64,000 bases of DNA from Saprospiraceae bacterium. Its GTDB lineage: Bacteria; Bacteroidota; Bacteroidia; Chitinophagales; Saprospiraceae. Below the pieces are notes generated by a model. That model had not been told where the DNA came from and ran no database searches. It was given only the letters and a program-made list of their open reading frames with translations. The stretch spans positions 62,001 to 126,000 of the forward strand of contig JADJLN010000010.1 in NCBI GenBank assembly GCA_016710115.1, written 5' to 3'. Both the position numbers and the translations under genes were made by a program. This document shows positions 9,905 through 18,323 of this stretch, piece after piece (the stretch's first letter is position 1; each line of letters begins with the position of its first letter).

Positions 9905-10615
9905 TCACACCTTCTCCTCTTTAGGACGTATGAAAAGAAAAGGTAAAAGCACGATAGTAAACAGGACCACCAGCATGATCTGTCCAGTGAGGAGGTACCA
10001 GGGCCAGTCGCCGAGATAGTCCAGCATGGAGGCAACTGGGGGCTTGGCCCGGACGTACATGAAGTTGGTGTCAAAGAGAAGATTGATCGGCGTGATAAAA
10101 ACCATGTAGAGATTGGTCCACAGGATCGCTTTCCACAAACTCTTCCATGTCGGTCGAAACCCATAGACAAAGACAGCATAGAAAGTACTCATCATCAAGC
10201 CGATGTGCACGACGAAATACCTGACGTTGACCATATCAGGAAAACCGTATTGAAGATCGGGTGTCAGCAGGGCCTGCAGAGTGCCGGCCATGGTGACAAA
10301 ATAGGTGATCTCAAAGATGAAATAGGACTTTCGCCAGAGCATGAAGGGCATGACCAGGTTGAGAAAATAGCAAACATGGAAGGGAAGGACGAGTGTTTTG
10401 GGAATGGGGTCTTCATACAAAACCAGCCAAATGCTCCCACCGATCCAGAGAATGGCAGGGATGAGGGTCATCAACAATCCAAGCTGACGCTGTTTGTATT
10501 CACCATTAGCCTGGCGACCGATCCATTTGCCAGCAATCACCCAAATTATGCACGAGCAGATTCCGGCAACAAGCCAGAGCATATGTTCTGGTCCAAAAGA
10601 GGTGAATTCGCGCAT
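9905..10615 (-). CDS. TIGR02206/YwaF-like (TMEM164 family) integral membrane protein
   Basis: 236 residues with about six or seven hydrophobic segments. Family hallmarks: FTSFGPEHMLWL at the N-terminus, LPFHVCYFLN mid-protein, TPDLQYGFPD, YFVVHIGLM, and N..YMVFITPINLLFDTNFMY. The TMEM164 relatives are acyltransferases acting on phospholipids; that role for the bacterial members is inference. A weak box (CAATTTTG, minus strand, about 10621-10628) precedes the ATG. Confidence 0.75.
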   Translation of the reverse strand: MREFTSFGPEHMLWLVAGICSCIIWVIAGKWIGRQANGEYKQRQLGLLMTLIPAILWIGGSIWLVLYEDPIPKTLVLPFHVCYFLNLVMPFMLWRKSYFIFEITYFVTMAGTLQALLTPDLQYGFPDMVNVRYFVVHIGLMMSTFYAVFVYGFRPTWKSLWKAILWTNLYMVFITPINLLFDTNFMYVRAKPPVASMLDYLGDWPWYLLTGQIMLVVLFTIVLLPFLFIRPKEEKV

Positions 10616-10659
10616 CTATGCAAAATTGAATGCATAAGATAGGAAGTCTTTCAAATAAG

Positions 10660-10694
10660 AAAGGGACATCCACCGGTTGGTGAATGTCCCTTTT
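10660..10694 (-). terminator. Intrinsic terminator of the 10716-11648 gene
   Basis: Stem AAGGGACAT/ATGTCCCTT plus inner CACC-ggtt-GGTG with one C-A mismatch. On the minus strand it is followed by TTTCTTATTT, about 22 bases after the stop codon. Confidence 0.75.
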
Positions 10695-10715
10695 GTGAAA
10701 GCTGAAAAATGTGAA

Positions 10716-11648
10716 TTAGAACTTCACATCAATCTCGTAGCTATCATCATTATTTGTAGTCGTATTGTTCAGTTTGGCAATACGGATGAGGTAATACTTG
10801 CTGTTTGAAAAAACAACAAACATATCTCCAACCACACAAGGTGCTGAAACATCGTTGACACTTACTGGTGTTGTGCAATTGTCAGTCATGGCAGAAGCTA
10901 AAACAGTTCCTGTTGTATAAGCCTCCAGAATTGCTTCTTTAGACGCTGTAGCTGCAAAGGTAAAGGCCGGCAATGCAGTCAGATTTACTTTGCGCATGTC
11001 AGCCGAATTTGCTGAACCGATCTGCTTCCTCCAGTTGGATGCGTCTGGCAAACCGCAGTCGATACCCATATCACGAATTTCTATCGCAGCATTTGTCGAG
11101 CCAAGTCCCATTCCATTATCCAGATCAAGACCACCTGTTCCGACAGGACCTGCCTGATTGAACAGAACACCCATCAGTGTCTTTTCAAGAGGTGTAGCCA
11201 GTGTCTTTGTGGTGATACTGATGGTCACTGAATTTGTCAGGCCGTTGTCATCCTGGATCTCGAACTTATAGTCGTGTGAACCATCAGTAGCCTCGCCCAT
11301 CAGACCGATCTCCCAGTTCAGGGAAGTCTTGTCTGTGTTGAACAGCAAAGCTGGGTTGGATGTGGCTCCGGAGCCATTGTAAGTCAGATCATTGAAGTCG
11401 ATCACTACATTGTCTTTGTAGATTGTAATCACCTTCATTGGGTTGGTTCCACTGGTTGCGATTACATTGACCTTAAAGGTAGATCCCGTTTCGATTTCTG
11501 CATTAGCTCCAATAAAACCTGCGCCCGTACCCAATGAAACAGTTGCAGCTGTTGGTGTAGGATCGATGGTGTCGTCTGTACAGCTGGTCAGGAAAAGTCC
11601 GCTGGCAAGCAGGAACATACCAAAAAATTGCATGATTTTCTTACTCAT
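10716..11648 (-). CDS. Hypothetical lipoprotein with Ig-like region
   Basis: 310 residues. The ATG at 11648 is chosen because it opens a lipoprotein signal (SKKIMQFFGMFLLASGLFLTSC, lipobox LTSC); the longer frame to 11717 would cover the promoter. The sequence after the Cys is Asp/Thr rich, then shows Ig/PKD-like strands (HDYKFEIQDDNGLTNSVTISITT) and ends in a basic beta segment (SKYYLIRIAKLN). No named family recognised. Preceded by a -7 box and followed by a terminator, so probably monocistronic. Confidence 0.75.
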   Translation of the reverse strand: MSKKIMQFFGMFLLASGLFLTSCTDDTIDPTPTAATVSLGTGAGFIGANAEIETGSTFKVNVIATSGTNPMKVITIYKDNVVIDFNDLTYNGSGATSNPALLFNTDKTSLNWEIGLMGEATDGSHDYKFEIQDDNGLTNSVTISITTKTLATPLEKTLMGVLFNQAGPVGTGGLDLDNGMGLGSTNAAIEIRDMGIDCGLPDASNWRKQIGSANSADMRKVNLTALPAFTFAATASKEAILEAYTTGTVLASAMTDNCTTPVSVNDVSAPCVVGDMFVVFSNSKYYLIRIAKLNNTTTNNDDSYEIDVKF

Positions 11649-11689
11649 AATGTCTTTCAGATTTGTGAAAAAGTACTCTCTCGAGACCG

Positions 11690-11697
11690 CAAATGTA
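11690..11697 (-). promoter_or_regulatory. -7 box TACATTTG
   Basis: Exact match to TAnnTTTG on the minus strand, 41 bases before the ATG at 11648, so this gene has an untranslated leader. Confidence 0.6.
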
Positions 11698-11748
11698 ATG
11701 TGATTACTCAGTATCAACGGTCAATTAACCCTTTATTAACGTAGGTGG

Positions 11749-13425
11749 TCATGCATTTGTTGGCTCACGTAATGCCCTTCGTAAAATCTTTCCCACATTG
11801 GTCTTTGGCAACTCCTTCTTGAATTCAACAGACTTGGGAACCTTGTAGTTTGTGAGGTTTTCCCGGCAAAATTCGATCACTTCCTTTTCTGTCAGGCTCT
11901 TCTCTTTTTTTACGATAAATACCTTGACCACTTCACCCGACTTGTCATCCGTGATGCCGACTGCTGCAACTTCCATCACTTTAGGATGGGTAGCCAAGAC
12001 GTCTTCGATCTCATTCGGATAGACATTGAAGCCCGAGACCAGGATCATGTCCTTTTTCCGGTCGACGATCTGAAAGAACCCATCCGGCAGCATTTTGGCG
12101 ATGTCACCGGTCGCAAACCAGCCGTCTTTGATGCTTTTGCTGTTTCGTCTGGACGATTGTAGTACCCCTTCATGACTTGAGGGCCCTTTGGCCTGCAATT
12201 CACCAACCTGATCGGGACCGAGTATCTCCCCTTCATCACCGACTATGCGAATATACGTATTCGGTGCAGGCAGACCTATGGTGCCCAATCGCCCGGTGCC
12301 ATCCAGCGGACTGACGCAGAGGAGGGGAGAAGTTTCTGTCAGTCCATAACCTTCTGCCAGAAAGCAACCTGTCATTTGCTGCCACCGTTCGGCGACTGAC
12401 CGTTGAACGGCCATGCCACCGCCGACGGTGATCTTGAGGTGTGACATATCCACAGAGGTAAAATCCGGGTGATTCATCAACGCATTGAACAAGGTGTTCA
12501 CACCGGGGAAAATGCTGATCGGATGGGCCTTCAACTCCTTGATCACGGATTTCAGATCACGTGCATTGACGATCAGGACACTCAGGGTGCCCTTACTGGA
12601 AAGGGCCAGGCAATTGACTGTGAAGGCAAAAATGTGGTACATCGGCAGGGCGCAAATAGCAACCTCTTTGCCTTCTTCCAGGACGGGGTCCATCACCGCA
12701 CGAATCTGGAGCATATTAGCTACCAGGTTGCGGTTGGTGAGCATTGCACCTTTGGAGACACCTGTCGTACCGCCGGTGTATTGCAGCAGAATAACATCTT
12801 CAGGATTCCGTACGATGGTCGGGATAGAAAACCCTTTCCCTTGTTTGAGTGCCTGTCGAAAACCGACTGTATTCGCGATCTCATATTTGGGCACCATCCG
12901 TTTGATGTACCTGACAACGAAGTTGACCAACCACCGTTTGATGGGCGAGAGCAACTCGCCTATCGATGTGACGATCACGGTATTGATCCGGGTATCTGCC
13001 AGGATCTGCTGCAGGTTGTGGGCAAAGTTTTCAGCGATGACAATGGCCGTCGCCCCGGAGTCCACAAACTGGTGTTTCATTTCCCTCGGTGTGTACAAGG
13101 GATTGGTGTTCACCACGATCAGCCCTGCCCGCAGGGCGCCGAACAGGGCAATGGGATACTGGAGCAGGTTGGGCATCATCAATGCGATCCGGTCACCAGG
13201 TTTCAAGCCACGTGAGATCAGATAGGCGCCGAACTGCCTGGATAATCTGTCGATATCCCCATAGGTCAGGGTCTTACCCATGCAGGAAAAAGCGCCTTTG
13301 TTCTTGTATTTGGCAAAATTCTCTTCGATCAGATCCACCACACTGGAGTAGGCTTCCGGATCAATATTGGCTGGTACACCTTTCGCATAGTATTTTAACC
13401 AGGGTCTTTCTTCAGTCATGATCAT
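11749..13425 (-). CDS. fadD: Long-chain fatty acid-CoA ligase
   Basis: Activates fatty acids to acyl-CoA via acyl-adenylate. ANL signature YTGGTTGVSKG at residues 216-226, EGYGLTETSP, the hinge region TGDIAKMLPDGFFQIVDRKKDMILVSGFNVYPNEIED, and catalytic Lys in PKTNVGKILRR. 558 residues, full length. Residues between ELQAKGP and IKDGWFATGD read as nonsense in this frame. The expected QVMKGYYNRPDETAK is encoded one frame over between two compensating indels: an extra base in the GGGCCC run (about 12180-12186) and a missing one at about 12131-12137. The enzyme is therefore probably normal. Confidence 0.92.
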   Translation of the reverse strand: MIMTEERPWLKYYAKGVPANIDPEAYSSVVDLIEENFAKYKNKGAFSCMGKTLTYGDIDRLSRQFGAYLISRGLKPGDRIALMMPNLLQYPIALFGALRAGLIVVNTNPLYTPREMKHQFVDSGATAIVIAENFAHNLQQILADTRINTVIVTSIGELLSPIKRWLVNFVVRYIKRMVPKYEIANTVGFRQALKQGKGFSIPTIVRNPEDVILLQYTGGTTGVSKGAMLTNRNLVANMLQIRAVMDPVLEEGKEVAICALPMYHIFAFTVNCLALSSKGTLSVLIVNARDLKSVIKELKAHPISIFPGVNTLFNALMNHPDFTSVDMSHLKITVGGGMAVQRSVAERWQQMTGCFLAEGYGLTETSPLLCVSPLDGTGRLGTIGLPAPNTYIRIVGDEGEILGPDQVGELQAKGPSSHEGVLQSSRRNSKSIKDGWFATGDIAKMLPDGFFQIVDRKKDMILVSGFNVYPNEIEDVLATHPKVMEVAAVGITDDKSGEVVKVFIVKKEKSLTEKEVIEFCRENLTNYKVPKSVEFKKELPKTNVGKILRRALREPTNA

Positions 13426-13769
13426 TGCAGCTTTGTCCGAAATTTACAACAATGCGTGTGGCTGAGATAGAAATTAGAAGGTTTTCATCTGGAAGTCGGG
13501 TATTCCTGCCTTAGAATTGCGAAGGAATAGTCCTGACAGGCTCTGACATTTGCAGATGTATCCGTTCCACACTGCAAAATGGCTCCATTCATGGTAGCAG
13601 GCAAGAGCATCGTGCAAGAAGTGGAATTCTACCGACGGAGAGATTCTTATTCATTCGTCGGGGTGGAAATGGGAGATCAAGAAATCCCTTAAATAGGCTC
13701 TTGAAGAATAAAAAAAGTCCCTGGATGGCAGCATCCAGGGACCTTGAGCGGATTCGTTCCTCAGAAATA
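13426..13769. other. Gene-free spacer between fadD and the barrel gene
   Basis: No coding sequence supported. It holds the upstream region of fadD (including TAAATTTCG on the minus strand near 13440, a loose -7 match) and the terminator at 13708-13742. Confidence 0.6.
13708..13742 (-). terminator. Strong intrinsic terminator of the barrel gene
   Basis: Perfect 11-bp stem GTCCCTGGATG/CATCCAGGGAC with a 4-nt loop (13717-13742), followed on the minus strand by a run of seven T. Confidence 0.92.
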
Positions 13770-14423
13770 CTATCTGTTGAAGTAGTAGTGGAATCCGAAA
13801 TCCAGGCTCATTGTGCTCAGATTGAGGATATTGATATCCGTAAACGTCTCCTTGATACTGTCATCGTCTGCATCCTTTTCGGTCATGGATGAGAAGCCGA
13901 AAATATTTCCAAGACTGGCTTCAAAGCCATATTTAGGGGAAGGGAAGAACATTACTCCCGGTTCGATACCCACATTGAATCCGGTAATTGGATTGGTGTC
14001 AAAAGTAGTTGAACCTGATTCAAACTTGCCTTTTATGGAGGCAAAGCCAAAATTCAACTCTGTCAGAAAGGCAAAATTATCCGACCCTCCGATCGGAGCG
14101 GCATAGCGTGCAAACAATTCAGCGCCAATTCCAGTTAAAGTCTGTTTTTCTTCGGTATTGCCAACATCTTCCTTTGATGATTGCTGAGAAAAAGCAAAGC
14201 GAACACCTGCACCAATCTGTTCTGTGAAGTAATAACCCAGACTCGGAGCAAAGGTGATGGCAGTGGTCTTTGGTCCATCAATTGAAACAGATCCGGATTC
14301 AGACTTTGACTTCCCAGTCGTTACACCAATGCTTCCACCGGCAAACAGACCTGGGCCGACTTGGGCCTGAACGATTGTTCCAATCCCGAAGGCAACCAAG
14401 GTGAGTAATGATTTGATCGTCAT
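13770..14423 (-). CDS. Outer-membrane beta-barrel protein
   Basis: 217 residues with signal peptide (SLLTLVAFGIGTIVQAQ). Alternating amphipathic strands with Gly-rich turns (FAGGSIGVTTG, FAPSLGYYFTEQIGAGVRFAF, FGFASIKG) and a C-terminal aromatic strand ending FHYYFNR fit an 8-strand OmpW/OmpA-type barrel. Substrate or ligand unknown. Monocistronic: its own -7 box at 14456-14463 and terminator at 13708-13742. Confidence 0.85.
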   Translation of the reverse strand: MTIKSLLTLVAFGIGTIVQAQVGPGLFAGGSIGVTTGKSKSESGSVSIDGPKTTAITFAPSLGYYFTEQIGAGVRFAFSQQSSKEDVGNTEEKQTLTGIGAELFARYAAPIGGSDNFAFLTELNFGFASIKGKFESGSTTFDTNPITGFNVGIEPGVMFFPSPKYGFEASLGNIFGFSSMTEKDADDDSIKETFTDINILNLSTMSLDFGFHYYFNR

Positions 14424-14804
14424 AATAGGTTAAATTAAAGGTTGAGGTAATGAGTCAAATGTAGTTAAATAATTATGAATTTTCACACCAGTAATGCCAA
14501 CTGTGAAGGAAGACATGGAGGAAGGAGACGGGTTTTTTATCCGCTGAGGTTTTTGGACCAATAAGTTTATTAATTAATTTATAATCAATATATTATAAAA
14601 TTATAAAAATCGTCTATTAATTTTTTTAATGATTGTGTCAGAAGACCAGAATGACCTGAACAGAGGTTGCCATGTGCATCTGGCAGGAACCCCTATTCCA
14701 TTTTCTGATCATTTAATGGCCTGTTTTGCGTGTGTGCAGAATGCATACTATGGATCAGCAGTCGAATAGACTACCTGATGAAATGGAGTCCATCTGGAGA
14801 AGAA
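14424..14804. other. Gene-free, partly AT-rich spacer
   Basis: Holds the upstream region of the barrel gene and an AT-rich stretch at about 14560-14635. I see no gene or clear structure apart from the -7 box at 14456-14463. Confidence 0.6.
14456..14463 (-). promoter_or_regulatory. -7 box TACATTTG
   Basis: Exact TAnnTTTG match on the minus strand, 32 bases before the ATG at 14423. Confidence 0.6.
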
Positions 14805-15886
14805 TCAAAACAGATGAAGGGAATAGACCATCGGTAAATAATTACTGATCACAGTCCAGGATTCACCCCTGTCAGCGGAATGAAAGAGGTTTCCAGTCGT
14901 AGTCCCGAAAAGCACATCATCTCCGTCACTCACGAGTGCATGGCGATAGACGATATCAAAACAATGTTCCTGGGGCAGTCCCTTCCGGAAGGTCGTCCAT
15001 GATTTTCCGCCATCATCCGTGCGACAGATGCAGAGTTTTCGTTGAAGCGCCACCCGTGTGACATCGCTGTTGGCTGGAGCAACCCAGGCCTGGTCAGCAT
15101 TGTCGGAGGCAACAGAAAGTGCAAAACCGAAGTTGGCTTCACCATCCGGATCACTGATATCCTGCCAGGTTCTGGCACCATCCTCTGATTTGAAAATACC
15201 ACAATGGTTTTGCTGCCAGAGAATATCCGGATTAGTAGGGGAAGCGATCAGAATATGAGGGTCATGTCCAAATTCAGCATGCGGATCGGGAAGGAAGTCG
15301 GCCCGAAGGCCTTGATTGCGCACTTGCCAGTGTTGTCCGGCATCGGTTGACTCGAAGACGCCGGCGCAACTGACACCGATCAGGATGCGATCTTCATTTC
15401 TGGGATCAATGACCACGGAATGAATGCCGGCGTGATCTCGTCCTCCGCCGAACCACTGCCCACTGGTCCGGGAAGGGTGGTTCCAAAGCGATTCCACCAA
15501 TTGAAAGGTATCCCCCTGGTCCGTGCTCTGAAACAGACCGCCGGGCTCAGTCCCCACCCACAGTCGATGTGGATAAGCGGCCCCCCCCTGCTGCATGGCC
15601 CACAAATACCGGGTAGCGGCAGGGACTCCTTCCTTGATCTCGCTGCCTTCAGGGTAGGCGGGTGCCCCAACCTCTTCCCAGGTTCGGCCTTCGTCGGCTG
15701 ATCGCTGCATCTTGACACCCCAGTGCCCATGATCAAAGCAAGCCCACCATGTGTTGGTGCGCGGATCAGCATAGGCGATAGATACTGGTACACCTTCATG
15801 GTGCACATCGCCCAGATGCCAGGATCCATTCATTTTCCGCGCTACGATGAGGCCTTTGCGCGTTCCGATGAGTAACGTTTTTTCAT
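14805..15886 (-). CDS. BNR/sortilin-like beta-propeller protein, frameshift at start
   Basis: About 360 residues built of BNR (Asp-box) repeats: SADEGRTWEE, STDQGDTFQL, STDAGQHWQV, SEDGARTWQD, TDDGGKSWTT, SADRGESWTV. These form a six- or seven-blade propeller; sialidase activity is not implied. No signal peptide, so likely cytoplasmic. The frame upstream of the Met at 15833 encodes TLLIGTRKGLIVARK, a typical start of this family. The ATG at 15886 joins it only if the run of six A (T on plus, 15878-15883) lost one base, giving MKKTLLIGTRKG. It follows the MoaD-like gene by 32 bases, probably one operon. Confidence 0.82.
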
Positions 15887-15918
15887 AATTCAGAGGGTGA
15901 ATAACAGGTATTTAAAGT

Positions 15919-16191
15919 TCAGCCACCGGAAAGCGCTTGCATCAGGTAGATCTCGGTTTCAGGTCCGATCGGATCGCCCAGGGTTTCTCGATCACGGATG
16001 GGTTCTCCATCGAGATAGATCTGCACATGTTTTCGCAAACGGCCCTGTTCATCCAGGATATAGGATTTCAGACCCGGGTACTGCCGGTCTACATGATGCA
16101 AGGTTTCCATCAGGCTGGATGCATCGATCCGGCCATCCTGGAGATGGGGAAAGAACCGTTTGAGTGCATAGGTAAATCTGACCTGGGGCAT
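15919..16191 (-). CDS. MoaD/ThiS-like ubiquitin-fold protein
   Basis: 90 residues. The start at 16191 (MPQVRFTYALKRFFP) fits the family; the frame to 16248 adds an unrelated hydrophobic lead. Beta-grasp features: VRFTYALKRFFP, ILDEQGRLRKHVQIYLDGEPI, ETEIYLMQALSGG. The terminal Gly-Gly is the activation site of MoaD, ThiS and ubiquitin-like sulfur carriers. No moaE, moeB or thi gene is nearby. Its downstream partner is the BNR propeller. Sulfur carrier or protein modifier are both open. Confidence 0.85.
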   Translation of the reverse strand: MPQVRFTYALKRFFPHLQDGRIDASSLMETLHHVDRQYPGLKSYILDEQGRLRKHVQIYLDGEPIRDRETLGDPIGPETEIYLMQALSGG

Positions 16192-16361
16192 CTGAAGGAC
16201 TGAAAATTCGAAAAGAAAGATAGAAAGAACATGGTGAAGCAATATCATCTGGAAGACTTTTCAGTATCAATCTGGTCTGACGGTTCTTCAGAGATGCGAT
16301 GCAAACCCGGGTAATGCAGTCAATCTGCAGGAGGACAAGTGTGTTTTGTTAATTTTACCGC

Positions 16362-17731
16362 ATGGCAAAACCAATCATCATCGCCGGTGCCGGATTGAGT
16401 GGCACCCTGCTTGCCGTGCGTCTTGCACAGCGAGGTTTCGAGGTCGAACTGTACGAGTCGCGACCGGATATGCGGGCAACGGATATTTCTGCCGGAAGAT
16501 CCATCAATCTCGCACTTTCCGATCGGGGCCTTCGGGCTCTCGAAATGGTCGGTGTTCATGAACAGGTTCTGAAGGACCTGATCCCGATGAAGGGCCGGAT
16601 GATCCATCACCAGACCGGGAACACACATTTTCAGTCCTATTCTGGTCGGGAAGGAGAGTTTATCAACTCGGTATCCCGGGGAGGCCTCAACATCGCGCTC
16701 CTGGATCAGGCTGAGTCGTTCCCGAATCTGAAGCTATTTTTCAACACCCCCTGCGTGCATGTCGATCTGGAAGCGGGACTGGCCCATTTTCACGATCAGT
16801 CTGCCAACCGCCATATCCACAGGGAAGGTTCTCTGATCATCGGTGCGGACGGAGCGGGGAGTGCAGTGCAGGGCAGCATGCTGGCCAGGGTCCCCGGTTG
16901 CGTTTCGACTATCGGCAGGACTGGTTGAGCCATGGATACAAGGAATTGTCCTTTCCACCGGCTGCGGATGGGGGCTGGTTAGTGGAGAAAAATGTATTGC
17001 ATATCTGGCCCCGGGGCGGCTTTATGATGATCGCTCTTCCCAATCCGGACGGTAGTTTTACGGTGACGCTCTTCCTGCCGTTAGAGGGAGAAACCGGGTT
17101 CGCCGCCATGCATGATGGCCCCTCTGTCCGACGGTACTTTGAGACCTGGTTCCCGGATGCACTGGCGATCATGCCTGATCTGGTAACAGAATATTTCCAG
17201 AATCCGACCAGTTCACTGGGCACGATCAAGTGTTTTCCATGGTCGGCATACGGGAAAAATGTCCTGATCGGTGATGCGGCCCATGCCGTAGTGCCTTTTT
17301 ATGGTCAGGGAATGAACTGTTCCTTTGAAGATTGCCTGGTATTTGACTACTGTCTGGATCAATATGGTGCTGACTGGGATCGACTGCTTCCTGCATTTCA
17401 GGAGCTGCGTAAACCGAATGCTGATGCGATCGCCGATCTCGCAGTAGAGAACTTTTACGAGATGCGCGACCACGTCGCCGACCCGGTCTTTATGCGGAAG
17501 CGGCAGTTGGAAACGAAGCTGGAAGCCACTTTTCCGGACTACTTCTCCAAATACTCCCTGGTTACTTTCCGGGAGGACGTCCCTTATGCCCGGGCCAAGG
17601 AACTGGGTAATGCTCAGGACAGGGTACTGATGGAATTGTGTGCTGTGGATCGGCCGTTGGATGAGCTGGATCTGGGGGCCATACTGGCCACGTTGAAAGA
17701 GCGCACAGCACAGCTCAGACAGGGTGTTTGA
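16362..17731 (+). CDS. kmo: Kynurenine 3-monooxygenase, one frameshift
   Basis: FAD monooxygenase hydroxylating L-kynurenine in tryptophan degradation (quinolinate/NAD route). N-terminal Rossmann GAGLSG (residues 9-14), GRSINLALSDRGLRAL, RGGLNIALLDQAE, then FDYRQDWLSHGYKEL, FAD motif LIGDAAHAVVPFYGQGMNCSFEDC and C-terminal KMO region. A missing C in the run at 16892-16895 splits it; restoring it reads ARVPRLRFDYRQDW. Corrected length about 456 residues, normal. No other kynurenine gene is nearby. Confidence 0.92.
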
Positions 17732-17774
17732 TCCGGATTTTCGTTCGGGTATACTACCCAGTCGACCGGATCGT

Positions 17775-17782
17775 TACCTTTG
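17775..17782 (+). promoter_or_regulatory. -7 box TACCTTTG before ompH
   Basis: Exact TAnnTTTG match, 16 bases before the ATG at 17799. It lies downstream of kmo, so ompH can be transcribed on its own. Confidence 0.65.
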
Positions 17783-17798
17783 CACAAAATTTGCTTTC

Positions 17799-18298
17799 AT
17801 GCGTCTTCTTCTTACAGGATTGGCTGTATTACTGGCAGCAGGATATTCATCCGCACAAAAGGTTGGTCATGTTCATTCACTTCAATTGCTGTCACAGCTT
17901 CCGGAGATCGCGGTAGCCGATTCCTTGCTGGGTCTTTATCAGATCGAATTGCAGGCAAAAGGAGACAGTATGCTGACCGCTCTGCAAAAGGATTACCAGG
18001 CGTACATGAAGGAGTCGCAAACGGGCAGCCTCTCACAGATCCAGGCTCAGGCAAAAGAGGCTGCATTACAGGAGCAACAGACGGCTTTGCAGGGGTTTGA
18101 ACAGGCAGGTCAGCAACTGATCCTCAAACAACGCCAGACACTCTACGATCCCATCCTGAACAAAGTGGATGCAGCCATCAAGGAAGTGGGCCGGAAGAGG
18201 GTTATCAAATGATCTTCGACTCCAGTGTGCAAGCCATGGTCTTCACCAACGGTGCAGAGGACATCATGCTCAAAGTGATGGCCAAACTGGGGCTGTAG
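17799..18298 (+). CDS. OmpH/Skp family periplasmic chaperone, one frameshift
   Basis: Holds outer-membrane proteins in the periplasm. Signal peptide MRLLLTGLAVLLAAGYSSAQ, then KVGHVHSLQLLSQLPE typical of the Skp head, and a long helical Gln/Ala/Lys-rich segment (about residues 45-130) for the coiled-coil arms. A deletion near 18188-18193 shifts the frame; afterwards GYQMIFDSSVQAMVFTNGAEDIMLKVMAKLGL completes the family C-terminus. Corrected length about 166 residues. Confidence 0.87.
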
Positions 18299-18323
18299 CC
18301 AAAACACCACAAAAAACGGCAGC

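Noticed and set aside
12469..13225. Two overlapping ~247-residue ORFs antisense to fadD
   Set aside because: Shadow frames of a clearly conserved gene; their own sequences show no family.
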